Assembly: GCA_946478975.1 (NCBI GenBank)
Contig: CAMLEO010000054.1
Location: 1-28,898, forward strand
DNA length: 28,898 bases
Reading direction: 5' to 3'
From: an uncultured Steroidobacter sp.
GTDB lineage: Bacteria; Pseudomonadota; Gammaproteobacteria; Steroidobacterales; Steroidobacteraceae
Shown here: positions 1-6,430 of the stretch, one piece after another
Layout of the letters: every line of letters starts with the position of its first letter
How positions within the stretch are numbered: the first letter of the stretch is position 1
The notes under the pieces: model-generated
Databases searched by the model: none
Seen by the model: the letters and a program-made list of their open reading frames with translations, nothing else
Told to the model about the DNA's origin: nothing
Made by a program: the position numbers and the translations under genes

Positions 1-2
1 CG

Positions 3-1583
3 GGGCGCCGGAATCTCAAGCGCGGCTTCACCGTCAGCCTGAGTGTGGGGAAATATCGCGGACTGCGAGATCTACACCGGGTCGGTGGCATCATCGTCGT
101 GGTGCTGTTGTTGATGTGGTCCTGCACCGGTGTGCTGATCGTTTGGAAGAGTGAGATTCAAGCCGCGCTGGCGTCTTCCGGAACGACGATCACGAGGCCT
201 GCTCCCAAGGTCGCTGAGCGCGCAGCCGCGGCGTTGTTGCCGTTGGATGAAGTCATCGCCGCCGCACGCAAGCGTTATGGCGACGCGCCGATCAAGAACG
301 TGCGTTTTCCGGGCGGACATGGGCGCGTGGTCACGGTGTTTTTCAAAACACCGTCTACGACGCGGCCGAGCGCGAGCGATCAGATCTGGCTCGATGGATA
401 TACCGGAGCCACGCTCGGCGTGTATGAAGCCGGATCGCTGCCGGCCGGCAATGTGATTCTCGATTGGATGCTGCCGATCCACAGCGGCCAGGTGTTCGGC
501 ACCGCCGTCCGTGCGTTGTTTCTATTGGGCGGCTTGTGTCTCAGCGGGCTTGCGGTCACCGGCATCTGGCAATGGTTCGAACGCCGCCGCATGCGCTCGC
601 TGCCGCTGGTCAGCGAAGCGGTGAATCGCGCCAACCTGATCGACGTCGTGGTCGCGAGTGCGTGGGAAGAAACGCAAGCAGTGCGAGCGCTGGAGTTGCG
701 TGCTGTGGATGGCAGTGAGTTGCCGCCGTTCGAGGCGGGTGCTCATGTCGATGTTTATCTACCCAGCGATATCATTCGTCAGTACAGCATCTGGAGCGAT
801 CCTCACGATCGCACGCGTTACTGCATCGCTGTGCTCAAGACGCCCGATTCGCGCGGCGGCTCGGTTGCCGTCCATGCATTGCAGCCGGGCGCAAGAATCA
901 AAATCGCGCCGCCTCGAAATACCTTTGCGCTGGTGGAGAATGCGCCGGCTTCGCTGCTCATCGCGGGTGGCATTGGTGTCACGCCGATCATGGCGATGGC
1001 GTCGCGGCTCGCGGCTTTGAGCCGCCCGTTCACGATTCACTACTGCGCACGTCGGCGCGACGATGCGGCCTTTGTTCCTCACTTGCAGGCACTGGCAGCC
1101 GAAGGCGCGTTGCTGCTGCATTTCTCCGATGAGCCTCATCCCGGACGTTTCCATGCGCGGGCAGTGTTGGCTGCTGCGCCTGCAGGCGCTCACTTGTATG
1201 TCTGCGGCCCGGCACGCCTGATCGAAAGCGTGCTCGCGGCCGGCAAGGAATTGGGCTGGTCGGAGGACCGGCTGCATGCGGAATTGTTCAAGGCGGCGCC
1301 GCTGGATGCGGACGCACAGGCGTTCGACCTGCACTTGATACGTTCCGGGCGGGTGCTGCACGTGTCGGCCAAGCAGACGGCGCTGGATGTGCTGATCGCC
1401 CATGGCGTCAGCGTGCCGTCTTCGTGCGCGCAGGGCATTTGCGGTACCTGCGTTACCAAGGTTCTGGACGGCGTGCCGGACCACCGCGACCGCTATTTGA
1501 CGCCGGCCGAGCATGATGCCGGCACCGTATTTACCCCTTGCTGCTCGCGGGCCCGAACGCCGGTGCTGGTCGTGGACCTGTAA
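3..1583 (+). CDS. PepSY-TM / FNR-like / 2Fe-2S ferredoxin reductase fusion (5' end outside window)
   Basis: This is a membrane-anchored flavin and iron-sulfur reductase, probably moving electrons from NAD(P)H to a periplasmic or membrane acceptor such as a ferric chelate. Numbering is from GTG at 45. A membrane helix at about 14-33 is followed by a PepSY-like periplasmic segment and a second helix at about 155-178. Next come a flavin-binding RQYS motif (about 244-247), a nucleotide-binding GGIGVTPIM (about 307-315) and a C-terminal plant-type 2Fe-2S domain with Cys461, 466, 469 and 499 (C-x4-C-x2-C-x29-C). The reading frame stays open to base 3, and the residues before position 45 look like the basic linker that precedes the third helix of full-length PepSY-TM proteins. 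The GTG at 45 is therefore probably internal and the true start lies upstream. The reductase half resembles VanB/phthalate dioxygenase reductases. The natural acceptor cannot be read from sequence. Confidence 0.85.
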   Translation, partial: GRRNLKRGFTVSLSVGKYRGLRDLHRVGGIIVVVLLLMWSCTGVLIVWKSEIQAALASSGTTITRPAPKVAERAAAALLPLDEVIAAARKRYGDAPIKNVRFPGGHGRVVTVFFKTPSTTRPSASDQIWLDGYTGATLGVYEAGSLPAGNVILDWMLPIHSGQVFGTAVRALFLLGGLCLSGLAVTGIWQWFERRRMRSLPLVSEAVNRANLIDVVVASAWEETQAVRALELRAVDGSELPPFEAGAHVDVYLPSDIIRQYSIWSDPHDRTRYCIAVLKTPDSRGGSVAVHALQPGARIKIAPPRNTFALVENAPASLLIAGGIGVTPIMAMASRLAALSRPFTIHYCARRRDDAAFVPHLQALAAEGALLLHFSDEPHPGRFHARAVLAAAPAGAHLYVCGPARLIESVLAAGKELGWSEDRLHAELFKAAPLDADAQAFDLHLIRSGRVLHVSAKQTALDVLIAHGVSVPSSCAQGICGTCVTKVLDGVPDHRDRYLTPAEHDAGTVFTPCCSRARTPVLVVDL

Positions 1584-1602
1584 GCCCGTATTCTCGATTT
1601 CG

Positions 1603-1618
1603 TATTTCAATTGAAATA
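1603..1618. promoter_or_regulatory. Perfect 16-bp palindrome, candidate operator
   Basis: TATTTCAATTGAAATA reads identically on both strands (8+8, no spacer). It lies 20 bp after the reductase stop and 78 bp before the receiver gene. It is strikingly AT-rich against the GC-rich surroundings. No T-run follows, so it is not a typical terminator. The right half (TTGAAA, 1611-1616) could serve as a -35 element, but no good -10 is seen at the right distance. A dimeric repressor site for the 1696-4782 operon is the simplest reading; the binding protein is unknown. Confidence 0.45.
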
Positions 1619-1682
1619 ATTGGCCCCGCTGCGAAACATTGAGCGTTAATGTCGAACGCGCCCAATGAGCCTCGAATCTGGC

Positions 1683-1688
1683 AGGAGG
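1683..1688 (+). promoter_or_regulatory. Strong Shine-Dalgarno that fixes a TTG start
   Basis: AGGAGG lies 7 nt before TTG at 1696. No ATG or GTG in that frame has comparable spacing, so this site decides the start of the receiver gene. Confidence 0.7.
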
Positions 1689-1695
1689 GCGAGCC

Positions 1696-2133
1696 TTGGA
1701 AGCGCGTCGGCAATACGGTGTGAGCACTTTGAGGGGCAGGCCGGTGGCAGGCGAGGCCGCAGTCCGGTCGCCTTGCGTGCTCGTCCTGGAGTCCGATCGG
1801 GCCATCCGCTCCCTGGTGTCGGAGTGGCTCGGCATGGCGGGTTATGGGTTCATGGACGGGCGCGAACTCGGCATGTCCTCGGGCGTCGCAAAATGCGATG
1901 TGGTGCTGGTGGATGTGCGCGCTCCGCTGCAGTCCGCGCGTGAGACTATCGAAGGCCTGGCGCTCGCAATGCCTTATGCCTCGATCATCGCGATGTCTGC
2001 CGATGCGCTTGCGAATGGACGATCGGCGCTGGACGGCGTTGCACGTGAGCTCGGCGTCGCCGCGGTGCTGGTGAAGCCGTTCGATCGGGTTGCGCTGATG
2101 CAGGCTCTCGAGGCCGCACGCGCGAGTGCTTGA
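1696..2133 (+). CDS. Stand-alone response-regulator receiver domain protein
   Basis: A 145-residue protein with a single CheY-like receiver fold and no output domain. After about 26 extra N-terminal residues, the core runs from LVLESD (acidic pocket, about 29-34) through the likely phosphoacceptor Asp73 in VLVDVRAP to Ser101 after AM (the Thr/Ser switch position) and Lys127 in VLVKPFD. The first acidic pair is Glu-Ser-Asp rather than Asp-Asp, so metal binding may be weaker than in CheY. The start is TTG at 1696, chosen for AGGAGG 7 nt upstream. The stop codon TGA (2131-2133) overlaps the Shine-Dalgarno of the hybrid kinase that follows, so the two are very likely co-translated. The kinase is the obvious phosphodonor, with this protein as diffusible receiver or phosphate sink. 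Partner assignment is inference; the fold is clear. Confidence 0.82.
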   Translation: MEARRQYGVSTLRGRPVAGEAAVRSPCVLVLESDRAIRSLVSEWLGMAGYGFMDGRELGMSSGVAKCDVVLVDVRAPLQSARETIEGLALAMPYASIIAMSADALANGRSALDGVARELGVAAVLVKPFDRVALMQALEAARASA

Positions 2134-2138
2134 GGAGG
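2133..2138 (+). promoter_or_regulatory. Shine-Dalgarno of the CHASE hybrid kinase
   Basis: AGGAGG begins at the last base of the preceding stop codon. It stands 1 nt before a TTG at 2140 and 4 nt before a second in-frame TTG at 2143. Spacing favours the second. The extended AGGAGGG is identical to the one before the receiver gene. Confidence 0.55.
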
Positions 2139-2142
2139 GTTG

Positions 2143-4782
2143 TTGCAGACCACAGGGACGCACAGCGATCCGCGGGTGAATGACGACGTTGCGGCCACTC
2201 GCCGCAGCGTATTGCGATCTTCCGTTCTGCCGCTGCTGGTGCTGCTCGTATCGCTCAGTGCCACGACCGTCACCTGGTATGGCCTGAAGGCCCAGGCCGA
2301 GGAGAGCGCGGCGGCGGATTTCGACACCGACGCACGTGAGATCGCGGCCACCGTCGAAGGCCGCACGCGGGGCTATCAGGAAAGCCTGCAGGCGGTCGTC
2401 GCCTTGTTTGCAACCAGTCGCGTGATCACTCACGACGACTGGCGTCGCTTCGTCGACGGCCTGGAATTGCGTCGCGACCATCCGGGCGTGTGGATGCTAG
2501 GCTTTGCCAAACAACTCGATCCTCACGAGCTGCCGGCTCACGAGCAGCAGATGCGCGCGCAGGACGCGCCCGATTATCACGTCTGGCCCGCCGGCCAGCG
2601 CGATCAGTATGTGGCGGTGACATTCATCGAACCTTTCAGCGGCAACACGCGCCGGCTGTTGGGCTACGACATGCTGGCCGATCCGATCAGCCGCACGGCC
2701 ATGCAACGAGCTCGCGATTCCGGCATCGTGAGTCTTTCGCAGCGCTGGAATCCGGCGGTGGGCGGCGGCGTCGATGCTCCAGCCACAGTGCTGATGTTTG
2801 CTCCGCTGTACACGCCGGAACACCCTCAGGCCGGCGGCGATCGCGCCAGCGCGTCGGTGGGCTATGTTTACGCAGCGCTCCATTGCGACGATTTCATGGC
2901 CGACGTGCTGCGCAACTCGGTCGTCGATGTCGGCCTCGCCGTCTACGACGGCAAAGAAACATCGCCCGGTTCGCTGCTCTATGAAAATGCCCGCGCCCGC
3001 GATGTCATGACCGGGCAGAGCAAGCCGGCGTTCCAGACCACGTTACCCGTCACTGTGGCAGGCCACGAATGGACGCTGCAGCTGTTTTCGGAATCCTACG
3101 ACCAGGCCGTGCCGCAGAGACAATTGCCGTTGCTCGCGCTGGCGGCGGGCATACCGCTGTCGTTTCTTTTGTTCGGCATCGCCTGGTCCCAGGCGACGCT
3201 GCGTGCCCGGGCGGTGCGGATCGCGCAGGACATGACGCAATCGCTGCGTTCCCAGGCCGGCCTGCTCGATCTCACTCACGACGCCGTGTTTCTTCGCGAT
3301 CGTCACAACGTGATTCGTTACTGGAACCGTGCCGCCAGCGACACCTATGGGTTCAGCGCCGAGGAGGCCGTCGGCCGCACCGTCGACGACCTGCTGCATA
3401 CGAAACTGCCGCTGCCGCCGGAAGAGCTCTGGCACGAGCTGGAAAGCACCGATCGCTGGGAAGGCGAACTGGTGCACACGCGTCGCGACGGCAGCGAGAT
3501 CATCGTTGCTTCCCGCTGGGCCGTACAACGCGATGCGCATGGCGCCATCGAAGCGATCCTGGAAACAAACAACGATGTCACCGAACATCGGCGCGAGCAG
3601 GAGGAGCGTCGCCGGCTGGAAGCGAGCTTGATGCAGGCGAGCAAGCTCGAAGCGTTGGGCACGCTGGCCGGCGGCATCGCGCACGACTTCAACAACATCC
3701 TCGGCGCGATCCTCGGCTACGGTGAGTTGGCGCAGAACGAAGCGGCGCAGGGCAGCTCGTTGCGACGCTATGTGGACAGCGTGATGGGCGCCGGGCAACG
3801 TGCCAAATCGCTGGTCGCGCGCATCCTGGCATTCAGTCGCAGCGGCTTGGGACAACGCCTCGCCGTGCACGTGCAGTCTGTCGTTGCTGAAGCGTTGGAT
3901 CTGTTGAGCACATCGCTGCCTGACGATTTGAGATTGGAGCGCAATCTCTCGGCCGGCGACGCCGCGGTGATCGGCGATCCGACGCAAATTCATCAAGTGG
4001 TGTTGAACCTCGGCACCAACGCCATCCACGCCATGAAAACCGGCGGCACGCTGACGGTGCGGCTCGATACGATCACGATCGCCGCGCCCGTGACGCTGGT
4101 TACTGGCACCATCAATCGCGGCGAATATGTGCGGCTGGCGGTGAGCGACACTGGCCTGGGCATCGAGCCGAGCCTGCGCGATCGCATCTTCGATCCTTTC
4201 TTCACCACCAAGGGTGTCGGCGTCGGTACCGGCCTCGGGCTTTCGCTCGTGCATGGAATCGCGGCGGACTTGGGTGGCGGCGTCAACGTGCAGAGCGAGC
4301 CGGGGCGAGGCACGACGTTCGAAGTGTATCTCCCATGCAGCGGGCGAGTGACTCGCGTGGACCCCGAGCGCGAGGCGCTGCCGCTCGGGCATGGCGAAAC
4401 CGTCATGCTGGTCGACGACGAAGAAGTGCTGGTCCGGCTCGGCGAAGAAATGATTGCGCAGCTTGGATACGAGCCGATCGGTTACACGTCGTCCGCCGAA
4501 GCGTTGCAAGCGTTCCGCGCCGATCCGCAACGTTTCGATGTGGTGCTGTCGGATGAAACAATGCCCGGCATGACGGGGTCGCAGCTGGCTGAGCGCATTC
4601 GCGCCATTCGTCCGGATATTCCTATTCTGTTGATGAGCGGCTTCGCGGCAGCACCGCTGGCGGCGCGTGCAGCAGCCATAGGAGCGTCGGAAGTTCTCAA
4701 CAAACCTCTGGTGGCCCGCGACATGGCGCGCAGCCTGGAAGCGGCGCTGCGCAGGCGCTTTGCACGCAGTAATTTCAACTGA
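2143..4782 (+). CDS. CHASE-domain hybrid sensor histidine kinase (CHASE-PAS-HisKA-HATPase-REC)
   Basis: An inner-membrane hybrid kinase of about 879 residues (numbered from TTG 2143). A helix at about 25-48 leads into a periplasmic CHASE-type sensor (about 55-310), rich in the Trp/Gly motifs of that family. A second helix (about 327-348) is followed by a PAS domain (about 370-480). The dimerisation domain carries His514 in GGIAHDFNNILGAILGY, the HPK4-type H-box. The ATPase domain has the N-box NLGTNAIHAM and G-boxes DTGLGI and GTGLGLSL. A C-terminal receiver has Asp804 in VVLSDETMPGM and Lys in VLNKPL. CHASE domains bind small extracellular ligands; the ligand here is unknown. The upstream receiver is a likely partner. 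Either TTG (2140 or 2143) could be the start. No DNA-binding regulator lies next to the gene, so the downstream target is not visible. Confidence 0.92.
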   Translation: MQTTGTHSDPRVNDDVAATRRSVLRSSVLPLLVLLVSLSATTVTWYGLKAQAEESAAADFDTDAREIAATVEGRTRGYQESLQAVVALFATSRVITHDDWRRFVDGLELRRDHPGVWMLGFAKQLDPHELPAHEQQMRAQDAPDYHVWPAGQRDQYVAVTFIEPFSGNTRRLLGYDMLADPISRTAMQRARDSGIVSLSQRWNPAVGGGVDAPATVLMFAPLYTPEHPQAGGDRASASVGYVYAALHCDDFMADVLRNSVVDVGLAVYDGKETSPGSLLYENARARDVMTGQSKPAFQTTLPVTVAGHEWTLQLFSESYDQAVPQRQLPLLALAAGIPLSFLLFGIAWSQATLRARAVRIAQDMTQSLRSQAGLLDLTHDAVFLRDRHNVIRYWNRAASDTYGFSAEEAVGRTVDDLLHTKLPLPPEELWHELESTDRWEGELVHTRRDGSEIIVASRWAVQRDAHGAIEAILETNNDVTEHRREQEERRRLEASLMQASKLEALGTLAGGIAHDFNNILGAILGYGELAQNEAAQGSSLRRYVDSVMGAGQRAKSLVARILAFSRSGLGQRLAVHVQSVVAEALDLLSTSLPDDLRLERNLSAGDAAVIGDPTQIHQVVLNLGTNAIHAMKTGGTLTVRLDTITIAAPVTLVTGTINRGEYVRLAVSDTGLGIEPSLRDRIFDPFFTTKGVGVGTGLGLSLVHGIAADLGGGVNVQSEPGRGTTFEVYLPCSGRVTRVDPEREALPLGHGETVMLVDDEEVLVRLGEEMIAQLGYEPIGYTSSAEALQAFRADPQRFDVVLSDETMPGMTGSQLAERIRAIRPDIPILLMSGFAAAPLAARAAAIGASEVLNKPLVARDMARSLEAALRRRFARSNFN

Positions 4783-4841
4783 AACGCCGTCCGGCAGCGC
4801 TGAAATCGCAGCGTTGCAAACATTCCGCATCCTGTGTCCAA

Positions 4842-4865
4842 GTCGCCGGCATTCCGCCGGCGGAC
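4842..4865 (+). promoter_or_regulatory. GC-rich leader hairpin before the lipoprotein gene
   Basis: CGCCGGC (4844-4850) pairs perfectly with GCCGGCG (4856-4862) around a 5-nt ATTCC loop. With one bulged base, GTC/GAC extend the stem to 9 bp. No T-run follows, and the Shine-Dalgarno of the next gene starts 10 nt later. It is more likely a 5'-UTR structure than a terminator; its function is not known. Confidence 0.4.
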
Positions 4866-4885
4866 CCAAACAACAGGAGCAAGCC

Positions 4886-5380
4886 ATGAGTATCGAGACC
4901 TGGCGAACATATGGGCAGACATTCGGGCGCACGATGGCCGGTGTGGTCGCCCTGGCGTCACTGGCGGCCTGTGCGACGACAGGCGCGGGCGTCGGTACGA
5001 CGCGCGAGAACAATCTGCCGGTGAAGTTCAACTGGAGCAGCGACAACGCCGTGTCCGGTGACATGAAGGCGACGCTCGCGAACGGCGAAGCGTTCGACGG
5101 CAAATTCTTCCAGGTGACCAGCGAGACGCGTGTCGACCGGTTGCAGCCGCTGTGGGTCGGCTGGCGACATTATCCCGAGTGGCCGTTCTGGGACGCCGGC
5201 CCCGATTTCGTGAAACATTATTCGGGCCGCGTCGTCGCCAACCTGCAGGCCTCCGACGGCGAGCGCATGCGCTGCTCGTTCCGGCTCATCGATCCGTCCT
5301 CCGGCATGTCCGGCGGCGGTGCGGGCCGTTGCCAGGTGCCCGGCGGCGAAACCGTCGATGCGACTTTCCCGGCCGCGTAA
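4886..5380 (+). CDS. Uncharacterised outer-envelope lipoprotein
   Basis: A 164-residue secreted protein with no assigned function. A hydrophobic signal segment (about 17-29) ends in a lipobox, LAAC, giving a lipidated Cys at about 29. The mature part begins with a small-residue linker. It then holds a compact domain with repeated patterns such as SGDMKATLANGEAFDG, TRVDRL, LWVGW, HYSGRVVANL and GERMRCSFRL, ending GGGAGRCQVPGGETVDATF. Similar small lipoproteins occur in many beta- and gammaproteobacteria as hypothetical proteins, as far as I recall. Two Cys in the mature domain (in RMRCSF and GRCQV) may form a disulfide. The start is ATG at 4886 with AGGAG (4875-4879) 6 nt upstream; an in-frame ATG at 4760 lies inside the preceding kinase gene and is rejected. 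The gene is monocistronic and closed by a strong terminator. Confidence 0.85.
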   Translation: MSIETWRTYGQTFGRTMAGVVALASLAACATTGAGVGTTRENNLPVKFNWSSDNAVSGDMKATLANGEAFDGKFFQVTSETRVDRLQPLWVGWRHYPEWPFWDAGPDFVKHYSGRVVANLQASDGERMRCSFRLIDPSSGMSGGGAGRCQVPGGETVDATFPAA

Positions 5381-5401
5381 CCACGTCATCGCGAGCATGA
5401 A

Positions 5402-5430
5402 AAAAAGGCCGGCAGCCAGCCGGCCTTTTT
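5402..5430 (+). terminator. Intrinsic (rho-independent) terminator
   Basis: GGCCGGC (5407-5413) and GCCGGCC (5419-5425) form a perfect 7-bp GC stem around loop AGCCA. It is preceded by a run of A (5401-5406) and followed by TTTTT (5426-5430). The A/T runs extend the stem and make it work on both strands in principle. It sits 21 bp after the lipoprotein stop codon. Confidence 0.92.
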
Positions 5431-5619
5431 GTTGGGGGGAGGAAAAGGCCTCTCCCGCTCGAGCCGCCCAGCCGCGAGGATTGGGGGATGGGGGAGCCGG
5501 GGCTGCCCGGCAGGAGAGGCGCCAGCTGTCGCCACGCTTTCGGGGTGAAGGGAGCGGTGGCGACGGTTATAGAATCCGCTCCAGGCATTGCAGCGGGATT
5601 TCCGGCGGCGCGCCGCTTC
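5431..5619. other. Non-coding, hairpin-rich intergenic stretch
   Basis: No gene is seen between the terminator and the OmpR-type regulator. The left part is G-rich on the plus strand (runs at 5434-5439, 5483-5487, 5490-5494 and 5499-5502). It contains a 6-bp hairpin, GCCGGG/CCCGGC (5496-5501 with 5506-5511). Further right, GTCGCCAC (5528-5535) pairs with GTGGCGAC (5557-5564), and GGAGCGG (5551-5557) pairs with CCGCTCC (5576-5582). The two stems share base 5557 and interleave, so they could not form together as simple hairpins. TATAGAAT at 5568-5575 resembles a -10 element without a convincing -35. Confidence 0.45.
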
Positions 5620-5633
5620 GTTACAGATGTAAC
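5620..5633. promoter_or_regulatory. GTTACA-GA-TGTAAC palindrome, candidate regulator box
   Basis: Two perfect 6-bp inverted half-sites with a 2-bp spacer. A related direct half-site, GTTGCA, begins at 5641, 21 bp (two helical turns) after the first. The position just upstream of a TTGCAC -35-like element is typical for an activator site. Autoregulation by the OmpR-type protein encoded directly downstream is the natural guess; no binding evidence exists. Confidence 0.5.
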
Positions 5634-5641
5634 CCGGGCGG

Positions 5642-5668
5642 TTGCACGCCGGCGACGCCACCTAAGAT
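5642..5668 (+). promoter_or_regulatory. Possible sigma-70 promoter of the OmpR-type regulator
   Basis: TTGCAC (5642-5647) and TAAGAT (5663-5668) are separated by 15 bp, shorter than ideal. An alternative -10, TAAAAT (5668-5673), has a 20-bp spacer. Either would put transcription initiation at about 5675-5682, downstream of the ATG at 5672, which supports a later translation start. The poor spacing would fit activator dependence. Confidence 0.35.
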
Positions 5669-5701
5669 AAAATGCTTCGCACCGGAAACTTTTATATGCA
5701 T

Positions 5702-6430
5702 ATGGACACCGCGCCCTCCCATGTCCTGGTTGTCGATGACGATGCCGGCGTCCGCTCGCTGGTGACGGACTACCTGTCGCAAAATGACTTTCGCGTCACC
5801 GCGGTGGGCACCGGCAAGGAAATGATGTCGGTGCTGGCGAACGAGGCCATCGACCTGGTGGTGCTCGACCTGAAGCTGCCGGGCGAAGACGGCCTGACGC
5901 TGGCCCGCAAGCTGCGCGAGACTTCGAATATTTCCATCATCATGGTCACCGGCCGGCTCGACGAGGCCGACCGCGTGATGGGGCTGGAGCTCGGCGCCGA
6001 CGATTACGTCACCAAACCTTTCAGCCCTCGCGAGCTGCTGGCGCGCATTCGCGCCGTCATGCGGCGGTATCAATCGCCGGAGCCGTTGCCGGGGCGCGAC
6101 GAAGGTCTGCGGGCCTATCGATTCGCGGGCTGGGAGTTGAATGTTCGCTTGCATCGCCTGACGTCGCCGACCGGCAAGCAGGTGCCGCTGACCAATGGCG
6201 AGTTCAGCCTGCTGGTCGCGTTCTTGACGTCGCCACAGCGCGTGTTGAATCGCGATCAGCTGCTCGACTTGTCCCGGCTGCACAGCACCGAGGTCTATGA
6301 CCGCTCCATCGATGTGCAGATCCTGCGCTTGCGTCGCAAGATCGAAACAGACCCGGCCGATCCGCAGTTGATTCGCACCGAGCGCGGCGTGGGCTATGTG
6401 TTTTGCGCTTCGGTCGCCATGGTGCGCTGA
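5702..6430 (+). CDS. OmpR/PhoB-family response regulator, orphan
   Basis: A 242-residue transcription factor with a receiver (about 6-120) and a winged-helix DNA-binding domain (about 140-235). The receiver shows VVDDD (10-14), phosphoacceptor Asp56 in VVLDLKLPGEDG, Thr83 in MVTG and Lys105 in VTKPF. The C-terminal domain shows the family's LTNGEFSLL helix, SRLHSTEVYDRSIDVQI recognition helix region and the RGVGYVF wing. In-frame ATGs lie at 5672, 5696 and 5702. I prefer 5702 because the upstream promoter-like elements overlap the first, but no good Shine-Dalgarno settles it. No kinase is adjacent in the same direction. The last 37 bp overlap the convergent RND pump gene. Control of the efflux operon or of itself is plausible inference. 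Confidence 0.9.
   Translation: MDTAPSHVLVVDDDAGVRSLVTDYLSQNDFRVTAVGTGKEMMSVLANEAIDLVVLDLKLPGEDGLTLARKLRETSNISIIMVTGRLDEADRVMGLELGADDYVTKPFSPRELLARIRAVMRRYQSPEPLPGRDEGLRAYRFAGWELNVRLHRLTSPTGKQVPLTNGEFSLLVAFLTSPQRVLNRDQLLDLSRLHSTEVYDRSIDVQILRLRRKIETDPADPQLIRTERGVGYVFCASVAMVR

Noticed and set aside
3043..5103. A 686-codon minus-strand open frame across the CHASE kinase and the lipoprotein gene
   Set aside because: It runs over two clear genes and a leader hairpin, has no ribosome site of note and its translation is Arg/Gln/His-rich with no known fold.
5434..5502. G-runs that might form a G-quadruplex
   Set aside because: Only three runs lie close together; the fourth is over 40 bases away, so a stable three-tier structure is not supported.
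5672..5701. Upstream ATG (5672) as start of the OmpR-type regulator
   Set aside because: The ten extra residues are not part of the receiver fold and the codon overlaps promoter-like bases; a later ATG is more likely, though not proven.
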